Part shown: piece after piece, positions 32,813-40,607 of the stretch
Position numbering within the stretch: the first letter of the stretch is position 1
Layout of the letters: every line of letters starts with the position of its first letter
Assembly (NCBI GenBank): GCA_035765895.1
Contig: DASTWL010000047.1
Span: forward strand, 1 to 64,000
DNA length: 64,000 nt
Origin: Verrucomicrobiia bacterium
Lineage (GTDB): Bacteria; Verrucomicrobiota; Verrucomicrobiia; Limisphaerales; DSYF01
Direction of reading: 5' to 3'
Translations under genes and position numbers: made by a program
Notes under the pieces: model-generated
Databases searched by the model: none
The model's input: only the letters and a program-made list of their open reading frames with translations
What the model was told of the DNA's origin: nothing

Positions 32813-32858
32813 AGCTTAACTCCACGAACCTGAACCGCACGCGGGGTGAACGCCCCAT
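32813..32858 (-). promoter_or_regulatory. Palindrome promoter site M (NhaP gene)
   Basis: Minus strand ATGGGGC-GTTC-ACCCCGC (palindrome 32841-32858). Four bases after ACCCC plus 20 bases comes TAAGCT (32813-32818), a strong TAnnnT. Predicted start near 32806; leader of about 53 bases to ATG 32753. The plus-strand reading has only AAGAAC at the matching place, so the antiporter is the target. Confidence 0.68.
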
Positions 32859-32941
32859 GGCAAACGGTTATCATCGTGACAAGAACACGAAGACATGCCT
32901 GCGCATTGACCACGGGTTTGTCGTCCACCGTGTCATAGACC

Positions 32942-34924
32942 GTGGGCGTCTTGAGATGGGGCGCTCAATTGAGTGAGGCTGACCGGGAACTCTTGCGCGG
33001 GTTGAACAAACCCGTGACCGAAGAGGAGAGGCAGCGCGCTTGCATTTCGGCGGCAGAGGCGGTGCAGTGGGCGGAAGAGCATCTATTCGACCGCAACTCG
33101 GTCGTGCAGGAGTGCCAGGTGTGGCAGGAAGCGCTGGGCCGGGCGCGCGGAGAAGATTTCTCGCTGGCCGAACTCAAGCAGCTCACGGAGCGACGCGGTT
33201 ACATCCGGGATGCGGATCGTCCCGGTGAATTGACCAAGCGCGACGTGCTATTGCGCGAGTGGGAGATTGTTCAGACCGCCAAGGAAGGTGTCGGCGACTG
33301 TTGGCCGCTCGTGCCGAGTCCGCAGCCTGCCAACCCAAAGCTCGATGATGAGCAGCGCAAGGGGCTTGATGGGTTGCTTGGCTCAACGAATCTGGTTTCT
33401 GTCTTTCGCGGTGGTGCGGGCACGGGAAAAAGCTTCGTGCTGCATGAGTTGGTCCGGCAAATCCAACAATCAGGACGGCCGGTGACCGTTCTAGCGCCGC
33501 AGCGTCAGCAAGTGGTGGATATGGAAAAGGCAGGGTTTCCGTCACCGGCGACGGTGGCGAGTTTTCTCACCAAGGCTGAATTGCCGGAACGAGCCGTGAT
33601 CGTGGTCGATGAGGCTGGCCAGATTGGCGGTCGGCAAATGCTGGCGTTACTCCGACTCGCCAAGGAGCGAAATGCACGGGTCATTCTCTCCGGCGACACC
33701 CGGCAGCATGGTGCGGTGGAAGCATCGGATGCGTTGCTCGCCATCGAGCGTCATGCCGGGGTGAAGCCAGTGGAGTTGCACAAGATTCGTCGCCAAGACC
33801 CCGGCCTCGCTCGCGACAATAGCGAACGCGCCAGCATCAAGCGGTATCGGAGCGCCGTTGAAGCAGCGGCAGCCGGACGATTGGCGGAGTCCTTCAAACG
33901 CCTCGATCAAATGGGCGCGCTCGTCGGTTGCGGCCTGGGCGAACAGGCCGAAAAGCTCGCCGATGAATACGTTCGACTCGCAAAGCAAAGCGCTTCGGCG
34001 GTCGTGGTGTCACAGACCTGGGGCGAAGTGCATCGCGTCAACACGCGCGTGCGCGAGGCGCTCAAGGCGAAGGGATTACTCGGTGCAAGTGATACCACCA
34101 TTCAAGCGCTCGAACGCGTGGACCTGACCAATGCACAGAAGCGCGACGAACGATTCTATCCGCAAGATGCGGTCATTGTGTTCAATCAGAAGGTGCGCGA
34201 AGCCGACGCTGGGGCGAAAGGAAAGCTGTCGGGAATCATCAAAACCGGTCTGCTCGTGGAAGTCGGCGGACGATTCGTCACCGTCTCGAACAAGATGCTC
34301 GACCGGATTTCGGTCTGTCAGGCGCGTGAGATTGCCGTTGCGTCTGGCGACCGCCTGCACCTGAAAGCCAACCGGAAGCTGGCATCCGGTGGACGCGTCA
34401 CGAACGGAGAACTTGTCGCGGTTAAGTCAGTTCGTGGTGATGGCAGCATTGAACTCGCCGATGGCCGTGTGTTAGATGCGAGCTTCCGCGAATTCCTGCC
34501 GGGCTACGCCGTCACGTCCTACGGGTCGCAAGGCAAGACGGTGGATTACGTCCTGTTCTCCGATTCCACCATCAAGGCGGCAACGAGCGCGCAGCAATGG
34601 TATGTGACCATTTCGCGTGGACGGCGTGGCATCCGCATATTCACACCGGACAAGGAGCAGTTGCGCGAGAACGTGGCTCGCTCCGGCCACAGGCCATTGG
34701 CACTCGAACTCGCGGCTGGTCTAGTCCCTCGAAACGGTGTGCGCCTCTGGGATCGGCTGCATGGTTACATGCGGCGCTTTGGTCGTCGTGCCGCCGACAA
34801 CTTCTGTCGCCTGAAACTTTCTCGTCATCGTCATCAACCCATTGAAACCCATGAGCACAAAAACACCCGAATGTTGGGCGAGCGATCCGAACGCTCGCGC
34901 GGTCAAAATCGAAGTATCCGCTGA
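32942..34924 (+). pseudogene. MobF-type relaxase C-terminal helicase, relaxase domain missing
   Basis: 660 residues with an SF1 (RecD/TraI-like) helicase: Walker A GGAGTGKSF at about 157-165, Walker B IVVDEAGQIGG near 218, SGDTRQHGAVEASDALLAIE (motif III), IRRQDPGL, then a UvrD-type C-terminal part (FLPGYAVTSYGSQGKTVDYV and AQQWYVTISRGRRGIRIFT). TrwC/TraA proteins carry an N-terminal histidine-rich relaxase domain of about 300 residues, which is absent. Upstream sequence shows no trace of it. The helicase frame is intact, so it could still be translated, but transfer-origin nicking is lost. Confidence 0.75.
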
Positions 34925-35204
34925 ACAAAGCCTCCTGCTGCCGTTCGATCAATTCGCCTTTGCTGACCTCAAGAACGAGGGTAAGGAGCAGCGCCTCCGT
35001 TTGGTTTTCGCCACCCATGAAATCACGCTTCGCGGCCACGCTCTGCGACGTATCGAGACAGCAATGCAGCGGATGGAACTATCCTTCCTAATGGCGCTGG
35101 TCGGCAATCAGCGAAATCTCCTCGCGGAAGGTCAGCCGGCAATCGCTGAAATCACCGTGAAAGAGGCCATCGTCGAACACAAGGAAGCGGAGTCCAGACA
35201 GTGA
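34851..35204 (+). CDS. Hypothetical protein coupled to the MobF-type helicase
   Basis: 117 residues from MSTKTPECWASDPNARAVKI; overlaps the helicase 3' end by 74 bases in another frame. Central beta-rich part (SLLLPFDQFAFADLKNEGKE, then LRLVFATHEITLRGHALRRI) followed by helices (TAMQRMELSFLMAL). Function unknown. Position suggests a conserved partner of the helicase module. Confidence 0.6.
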   Translation: MSTKTPECWASDPNARAVKIEVSAEQSLLLPFDQFAFADLKNEGKEQRLRLVFATHEITLRGHALRRIETAMQRMELSFLMALVGNQRNLLAEGQPAIAEITVKEAIVEHKEAESRQ

Positions 35205-35218
35205 ACATCAAGCGTCCG

Positions 35219-35737
35219 TCAAACACCAGGCGGAGACTGTCCCGTAGAGATAATCTGTAATTTCACGAGTTGCTGGTTGAGCACGACCACACCGCCGTCG
35301 CTTCTGCGACTCGGAAAAAGAATGCCGCTCGCGTTACCAGTGTGACCGAGTGTGTTGAGGCATTCGACGACGAATTGAGATTTCAAGTATTGCCCTGTGG
35401 CTAGTTCGCGGTCTGCGTAAATCGCTTCGCGATATTCCTCTGGAAGTTTGTTCATGTTCCAAACGGGCGTGTCCTGGCCCAAGCACGAATACTCGTATAT
35501 GGTTGGGCCAGCAGGCGGCCTTTCGGCCAGAGCCACGCCAAAGGACGTTCCATACCAGCTCCCACTCTCACCCTGCGATTTGAAGCTGCCCCCAGCCGTG
35601 GAGACGTAGCCAGTCCAATAATTCGCTGGCTCGATTTGCACAACACGGCAAATGCCGCTGCCCGATGGGAGCGTGTCTAACAGACTGTTTCCGCTGGCCT
35701 TTAGCCAGCCTGATACGAGATTGAAATAGTTATCCAT
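35219..35737 (-). CDS. RES-domain-like protein (possible NAD+-targeting toxin)
   Basis: 172 residues. It has features of the RES fold: an early R (GICRVVQI), a G-G-S/SWYG segment (SGSWYGTSFGVALAERP) in place of the usual GRWN, Y.A.RELAT, and an ending GILFPSRRSDGGVVVLNQQL close to the RES consensus (a-I-x-Y-P-S-x-R-x-x-G-G). RES toxins of type II systems degrade NAD+. No Xre/antitoxin gene is adjacent. Divergence of the central arginine/tyrosine motifs makes the assignment uncertain. Confidence 0.4.
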   Translation of the reverse strand: MDNYFNLVSGWLKASGNSLLDTLPSGSGICRVVQIEPANYWTGYVSTAGGSFKSQGESGSWYGTSFGVALAERPPAGPTIYEYSCLGQDTPVWNMNKLPEEYREAIYADRELATGQYLKSQFVVECLNTLGHTGNASGILFPSRRSDGGVVVLNQQLVKLQIISTGQSPPGV

Positions 35738-35881
35738 ACTATTCTTTACACGGCCTTTGTCGTTGGGATTGGTCGAAGGAGCATTTTTTGTGAGATATAT
35801 TTTTTCACAAGTCGCGAAAAAAAGTGTATGCGCTCACGCGCCGAGGAAATATCGGCTTTTTTGAGCATGGCCCGGCTGGGC

Positions 35882-36427
35882 CTAGCTGAAAAAATAGCCC
35901 AGACTGCGAAGACTCGTGTGGTTTGGGTTTCCAACAACGATGTGATCGAGAACTTCGATTTTAAGAAGTTGACCAGCTCGAATGAGGTCACGGGTGATTT
36001 TGATGTCGGCCTCGGAAGGAGTCGGCTCACCGCTCGGATGATTGTGCGCGATGATGATTGCAGCGGCGCTCGCCATGATTGCTAAACGAAATACCTCCCT
36101 GGGATGACAGAGAATGGTATCCATTGTCCCAATGGACACCAGATAGTGGCCTTTGATGCGCCGACGTGTGTTTAGGATGAACACCACCAGACATTCACAT
36201 TCAGAATTGAAGTAGGGATGGGTCGCGATATGCGTTCTCCAATAGGCGGCTGCCTGATCCGGGGTCTCGCAAGGTTGCATGGTGTCGGGAGTGGGACATT
36301 CCCGAAGTGATACGATTTTCCATTCCTGTGGCCGGGGTGGAAATTTGATGGGTTTGACGATTTTGTTCTGCGGTTGCAGAGCGGTGGTGGGGCATCCGGT
36401 GGCGATGAGGTTTTCTGTTGTGTTCAT
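35882..36427 (-). CDS. RadC-like JAB/MPN metalloprotease-fold protein
   Basis: 181 residues from MNTTENLIAT (36427). Domain at about 55-181 with the JAMM zinc motif H128-N-H130-P-S-G, then D141 (AHNHPSGEPTPSEAD), a preceding VVFILNTRRRIKGHYLVSIG, and C-terminal LKIEVLDHIVVG. RadC-family proteins are typical cargo of plasmids and integrative elements; the activity is unclear. A longer frame from 36550 would run through a large hairpin, so 36427 is preferred. Transcribed on the same strand as the RES-like gene. Confidence 0.85.
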   Translation of the reverse strand: MNTTENLIATGCPTTALQPQNKIVKPIKFPPRPQEWKIVSLRECPTPDTMQPCETPDQAAAYWRTHIATHPYFNSECECLVVFILNTRRRIKGHYLVSIGTMDTILCHPREVFRLAIMASAAAIIIAHNHPSGEPTPSEADIKITRDLIRAGQLLKIEVLDHIVVGNPNHTSLRSLGYFFS

Positions 36428-36431
36428 GTTT

Positions 36432-36509
36432 TGCGTTTCGTTCTGAAGGAGCGGGACTGCTCTCTTCACCACCGGACCGGGAGAGCAGCCCCGCTCCGAA
36501 CGAAACGCA
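36432..36509. repeat. Large two-block inverted repeat in the radC-like leader
   Basis: Outer arms of 12 bases (TGCGTTTCGTTC at 36432-36443, its complement at 36498-36509) and inner arms of 16 bases (36449-36464 and 36481-36496, one mismatch) around a 16-base loop. It begins four bases upstream of the radC-like ATG and would form a long hairpin covering the ribosome-binding region. Confidence 0.75.
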
Positions 36510-36631
36510 CCCGTGTCTGACTGCGCCGCCGGGCAGCGGAGCATCAGCAACGAAGTGACAGCGGGCGAAAGGATGTTTCGACCGCTGGCGCGAGGTTGCG
36601 CGGAGCAACCAGAGGCGCGGGCAGACGCGGG

Positions 36632-36817
36632 ATGAACACGACGGAAAATTTCAGCGGCGGATGCCAGACGGTTGCCAGAGCATTAGTGCCTGAAGTTTGT
36701 TACTTGAATGGTGCAAGCCTGGCGATCGCTTGGTGTCACAAAAACAAGGCAGTTTTTGTGACAGGCATTTCCATTGCATCATCCTGGCCTTGCCTCGGTT
36801 TGGTGGACAGGTGGTGA
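36632..36817 (+). pseudogene. Decayed duplicate of the radC-like N-terminus (fossil)
   Basis: The frame starts MNTTENFSGGCQTVARALVP, the same first six residues and Gly-Cys spacing as the radC-like protein on the opposite strand (MNTTENLIATGCPTTALQPQ). The two coding starts share ATGAACAC(R)AC(R)GAAAA. After about 20 residues similarity ends and the frame runs through a dyad at 36735-36764. Read as a duplication fossil in inverse orientation. Confidence 0.35.
36735..36764. repeat. Perfect 12-bp dyad, six-base centre
   Basis: TGTCACAAAAAC (36735-36746), AAGGCA, GTTTTTGTGACA (36753-36764). Symmetry is exact. It could be a recombinase or repressor site, or a bidirectional terminator since each arm contains a run of five T or A. 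It lies between mobile-element genes and the chromosomal boundary. Confidence 0.7.
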
Positions 36818-36895
36818 ATGCATGAGACATCGGTGTTTTGGTTTTAGTTGAGTTGGGTTTCAAAGTCCACAGGGGATTGGTAGCCGGCGGCGCCG

Positions 36896-37102
36896 CGGCG
36901 CAGTGCCGGGCTGACCTCGATTTGGGGACTGGGGCTGTTGCTGATATTCTACGCCCTGAGTCCCGGTCCGGTCCTGAAATACTTCGGGCCTAATCCGCCC
37001 AATGCCGTCGCCATGCTGTATGTGCCCCTGATCTACCTTTACGGCAGGGTTCCCGCCGTGCACAACTTCTACGAATGGTATCTCAAGCTTTGGGGCGTGT
37101 AG
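36896..37102 (+). pseudogene. C-terminal stub of a membrane protein at the island boundary
   Basis: An in-frame stretch ending TAG 37100-37102 reads LTSIWGLGLLLIFYALSPGP, then VLKYFGPNPPNAVAMLYVPL and IYLYGRVPAVHNFYEWYLKL. The codon use and hydrophobic pattern are those of a real membrane protein C-terminus. Upstream, the frame meets a stop (near 36874) inside GC-rich junction sequence, so the N-terminal part is gone. It probably belonged to the chromosomal flank and was cut when the mobile element entered or left. Confidence 0.5.
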
Positions 37103-37170
37103 TGGCGCCCTCAACTTGCAACGCCCGGTCGTTAAACACGCAAGTGACGAGCGGTTGACGCCGGCTGCCC

Positions 37171-38745
37171 TTACTGGTGAGCCCGCAAGCGCGCCTCGGC
37201 CAGGTCGATGTCGCGCTGGATGCGGCGCAGGACCTCGTCGCTGATGACGTTCTCATCGCGGAGCTGGAGGATGGTGCGGCGTTCGACCTGAAGCGCCGCG
37301 TGGGAGAGCCGTTCAAATTCACTGGAGAACCGCCGCAGGCGGGCGCCGGAGGGCCGGGCCTCGTCGCCCTTCAACTGGAGGATGTGATCTTCGTATTCCA
37401 CCCGCAGGCGCTGGCGGGCGTCGAGAAAGGCGGGCTCGCTGCCGGCGGTTTCAGTGAGCCGGGCCAGCGCCGCGTGGTTGGCCTTGAGGCGCGCCTCGTG
37501 CTCCTCGCGATCTGACGTGCCATCGTCCTCGACGCCAAGGGCACGGATGAGCAGCGGCAGCGTGAGCCCCTGCACCACCAGCGTGGCGATGATGACGATG
37601 AAGGTGAGAAACAGAATCAAGTTGCGCTCGATGACCATCAACGGCAGGGCCAGCGCCGCCGCCAGCGAAACCACGCCGCGCATGCCCGTCCAGGCCACGA
37701 TGGCCACGTTGCGCCAGCTCGGCGCGGGGTCGCGTTCGCGGAGGCGCCGGGACAGAAGCCGTGGGATGTAGGTGGCGGGAAACACCCAGAGCACCCGGAT
37801 GAGAATAACCGCCACACTGATGATGACGGCGTAACCAACGCGATGCCGCAACGGAATGGCGTCGTGCGACAACGCCGCCATGACCTCGGGCAGTTGCAGG
37901 CCGATGAGGATGAAAACGCAGCCGTTCAGGAGGAATTCCACCATTTCCCACACCGGGCCGCCCTGTAATCGCGTTTCGAAGGTGAACAGCTCGGGCACGC
38001 GCCGGCCGAGATACAGTCCGGCCGCAACGACGGCGAGCACGCCGGAGACGTGCAGGCGTTCGGCGGCGAGATACGCCACAAACGGCGTCAGCAAGGACAC
38101 GGTAATCTCGATGGGCGCATCCTCGACGCGTTTGTGAAATTGCGCGCCCAGCCAGCCGATGAGCAGACCCAGCGCGATGCCGCCCAAGCCGACGATGAGA
38201 AACTGGCCCCCGGCCTTGGCGAAGGAAAACGAACCCGTCACGATGGCCGCCACGGCAAAGCGATAAGCAACCAGCGCGGTCGCGTCGTTCACGAGGCTTT
38301 CGCCTTCCAAAATGGTGACGATGCGCCGGGGAATTTTCAGGCGTTGCGCAATGGCCGTGGCCGCGATGGCGTCCGGCGGGGAAACGATGGCCCCGAGCAC
38401 AAAGCCGGACGCGAGCCCCAGGTGCATGAATGTGTGGCCGAGCCACGCGACGATGACGGTGGTGAACAGCACCAGCCCGACCGCCAGCAGCGTGATGGGC
38501 CGGAGGTTCGCACGGAAGTCCCGCCACGAGGTGAACAGGGCCGCCGGAAACAGCAGCGGCGGCAGGAAGAAGAGAAAGACCAGTTCCGGATCGAGGCGGA
38601 CCTTCGGCAGGCCGGGAATGAGACCGATGCCCAGCCCGCCAATGACGAACAGGATGGGATAAGGGATGTGGAGTTTGCGCGCCAGCAGCGCCATCACCGC
38701 CACGGCGATCAACAAACCCACGAAAATTTCCACGACGCCCGTCAT
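37171..38745 (-). CDS. CPA1 Na+/H+ antiporter with long cytoplasmic C-terminus
   Basis: 524 residues. About 12 membrane helices with IVSPPDAIAATAIAQRLKIP, ILEGESLVNDATALVAYRFA (ND pair), and AWTGMRGVVSLAAALALP. Then a 120-residue charged, helical tail (about 405-524, EEHEARLKANHAALARL) of the kind seen in bacterial NHE-like exchangers. Only distantly similar to the antiporter at 31512, which uses TDP where this has PPD. Ordinary chromosomal gene; no palindrome site near its start. Confidence 0.9.
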   Translation of the reverse strand: MTGVVEIFVGLLIAVAVMALLARKLHIPYPILFVIGGLGIGLIPGLPKVRLDPELVFLFFLPPLLFPAALFTSWRDFRANLRPITLLAVGLVLFTTVIVAWLGHTFMHLGLASGFVLGAIVSPPDAIAATAIAQRLKIPRRIVTILEGESLVNDATALVAYRFAVAAIVTGSFSFAKAGGQFLIVGLGGIALGLLIGWLGAQFHKRVEDAPIEITVSLLTPFVAYLAAERLHVSGVLAVVAAGLYLGRRVPELFTFETRLQGGPVWEMVEFLLNGCVFILIGLQLPEVMAALSHDAIPLRHRVGYAVIISVAVILIRVLWVFPATYIPRLLSRRLRERDPAPSWRNVAIVAWTGMRGVVSLAAALALPLMVIERNLILFLTFIVIIATLVVQGLTLPLLIRALGVEDDGTSDREEHEARLKANHAALARLTETAGSEPAFLDARQRLRVEYEDHILQLKGDEARPSGARLRRFSSEFERLSHAALQVERRTILQLRDENVISDEVLRRIQRDIDLAEARLRAHQ

Positions 38746-38815
38746 GCGCGCGGGACAATACGGGCGAACGATGAATTTGAAAAGAGACGGAGTGAGACCG
38801 GCAAACGACGGGCCG

Positions 38816-38967
38816 CTATAGCAGTTTCATAAATACTGTAGCCGTCCTGACGGCAGCAGCCCCTCACCCCGTCCCTCTTCCCCATCCGATGGGGAGAGGG
38901 TGGCCGAAGGCCGGGTGAGGGGCCGGCGAATAACCCGACGGCTACGACATTATTTAAACCGCTCTAG
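38816..38967. repeat. MITE-like nested inverted repeat
   Basis: Outer arms of about 30 bases (38817-38846 and 38937-38966) match imperfectly and contain a perfect GTAGCCGTC/GACGGCTAC core. Inside, CCCCTCACC near 38860 pairs with GGTGAGGGG, and a central hairpin (CCTCTTCCCCATC-CGATGGGGAGAGG, 38875-38900) forms the tip. No coding capacity. The right arm contains the TAG stop codon of the ABC permease gene, so the element sits exactly at that gene's 3' end. Probably a dispersed non-autonomous element. Confidence 0.7.
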
Positions 38968-40607
38968 TCGATGGACGGCCAGCGGGCAGCGGTCACGCGC
39001 CGGCGCAGGCCCGCGTAGAGCCCAACCATCAGGACCGTTTCTCCCGCCACGAGCCACCAGAACCACCCGCCGTGCCACGCCCATGCCGTCACGCCCGCCA
39101 GCGCCAGCGCCACGAGCATGACGCCGATCATGGCCAGGCCGCGTCCGGCGGATTTGGCCTCCTCGGTGGGCAGGGAGAGCGGCACGGCGCGGCCGCCGAG
39201 GCACGGCAGGAGCGCGTAAACCGGCAGGGCAATGATGCCGGGCAGCATGAGTTCGAGCTGGCCCAAATCCCGTTTCACGAGCCACGCCAGCAGGCCGAGC
39301 CCGACGAGCACGGGAAACGCCAGCAGGCACAGCACGGCGCGCCGTGCGCCATGACACAACGGCGCCGGGCCCGGCATCGGCGCCACGCGGAACAAATCCG
39401 CCGCCTGCCATTGCTGCGAGTATTGCAGCAGGTTCAGCCCGAGCAATGGGACGAGCCCGAGATACGAGCCGGCAAAGGCCGTGGTGAAGCCGCCGCCGCT
39501 GCCGCCGCGCCGCGCGAAATCCTGAAAGAGAAACAGCAGCGGCATCACCATGATGGGCGCAATGCCCGGATACACGCGCAGCTTCACGTCGCGGTCGCGG
39601 AAGAGATAGGCCGCCGTCAGCCGGAACGCCGCGCGGGACACGGAATCGCGCAGCCACCAGCACAGCGGCGGCCGGTGCAGGAGCACGTCCAGGCCGCGCC
39701 GCCGGCCGCGGGAGCGCGGCGCCGCCACGGATTCGTTGAGCGTTTGCAGGCCGGCCCCGTAATCCCGGGCCAGTTGCCCAAACGCCAGCCACAGCGACAG
39801 GAGCGTCACCGCCACCGCCAGCGCGGCAAGCAGCCACGAACCCTGATGGCGTCCGCCCGCCAGCGCATCGTCCAGCCCGGCGAACCACGTGGGCGGCAGC
39901 AGCGCGAGCCACCAGGATTCGGCATTCAGGGACAGCTTCGGCCCGAACCGCCCGATCAACTGCGGCAGCAACTGGCCGCCGAGGACGGCGAAGAGCGCCA
40001 GCAGCACCTGCGCCGTGGTCATCAACCCTTCGAGCCGCTCGCGGCCGAACCAGCGCAGGCACAGTTGATAGACCACCACCACGGCGCTCACGCAGAACAG
40101 CGCCTGCAAGACCGTCGAAAACGCGTGCACCAGCGGGAAGCTCCAGCCGCCGTCCGCAGCAAAGGCGCCGGCGACAAGCCCGGCCAGATTGAAGGCGCCG
40201 GCCAGCCACAGCGAGACCTGCACGAGCACGGCGATTTTGGCCCACAACAACGCCCGCGGCGTCACCGGCCGGTGCAGGAGAATGTCCGCCTCCTCCTTGT
40301 TGAACAGCACCTCGCCCGACGAGGCGGCGATGAACATGCCGAGGAACACGAAGGTCATGCCGTGCAGATAAACGGACAGCAGAAAGACGTTCTGGCGGAC
40401 GAAGGCGAGCGCGGCAAGGCCGACCACCGCATAGATGAACAGCGCCCAACCCAGCTTGGAGGCGACGGATTTGGGCACGCCGGATTTCTGAAGCCCGCGC
40501 GCGCCGCGCCCGCGCAGGAAGAGCGTCAGGAACAGGCGGCGCAGCGTGCGTTCCGGCGCGGCCGCGGGACGCAGGACCGGCGGGCGCGGTTCCGGGGCGG
40601 GGTTCAT
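38964..40607 (-). CDS. ABC-2-type exporter permease
   Basis: 547 residues from MNPAPEPRPP (40607). About 12 hydrophobic helices, with LGMFIAASSGEVLFNKEEAD (a typical ABC-2 segment in which integral nucleases or exporters place NxEEADxLL) and LLHRPVTPRALLWAKI, then a second half with RVYPGIAPIMVMPLLFLFQ. Substrate unknown. Overlaps the ATPase gene upstream by four bases, so it forms a two-gene transporter. Its stop codon lies inside the terminal repeat of a MITE-like element, so a few C-terminal residues may differ from the ancestral protein. Confidence 0.85.
   Translation of the reverse strand: MNPAPEPRPPVLRPAAAPERTLRRLFLTLFLRGRGARGLQKSGVPKSVASKLGWALFIYAVVGLAALAFVRQNVFLLSVYLHGMTFVFLGMFIAASSGEVLFNKEEADILLHRPVTPRALLWAKIAVLVQVSLWLAGAFNLAGLVAGAFAADGGWSFPLVHAFSTVLQALFCVSAVVVVYQLCLRWFGRERLEGLMTTAQVLLALFAVLGGQLLPQLIGRFGPKLSLNAESWWLALLPPTWFAGLDDALAGGRHQGSWLLAALAVAVTLLSLWLAFGQLARDYGAGLQTLNESVAAPRSRGRRRGLDVLLHRPPLCWWLRDSVSRAAFRLTAAYLFRDRDVKLRVYPGIAPIMVMPLLFLFQDFARRGGSGGGFTTAFAGSYLGLVPLLGLNLLQYSQQWQAADLFRVAPMPGPAPLCHGARRAVLCLLAFPVLVGLGLLAWLVKRDLGQLELMLPGIIALPVYALLPCLGGRAVPLSLPTEEAKSAGRGLAMIGVMLVALALAGVTAWAWHGGWFWWLVAGETVLMVGLYAGLRRRVTAARWPSID

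Noticed and set aside
32841-32858. Site M driving the MobF-type helicase gene on the plus strand
   Set aside because: The hexamer at the standard distance is AAGAAC in that direction, whereas TAAGCT occurs exactly in place on the minus strand in front of the NhaP gene.
32942-34924. Chromosomal RecD2 helicase
   Set aside because: The N-terminal layout before Walker A and the C-terminal motifs fit TraA/TrwC-type proteins better, and mobile-element genes surround it; RecD2 would carry a longer N-terminal helix-hairpin region.
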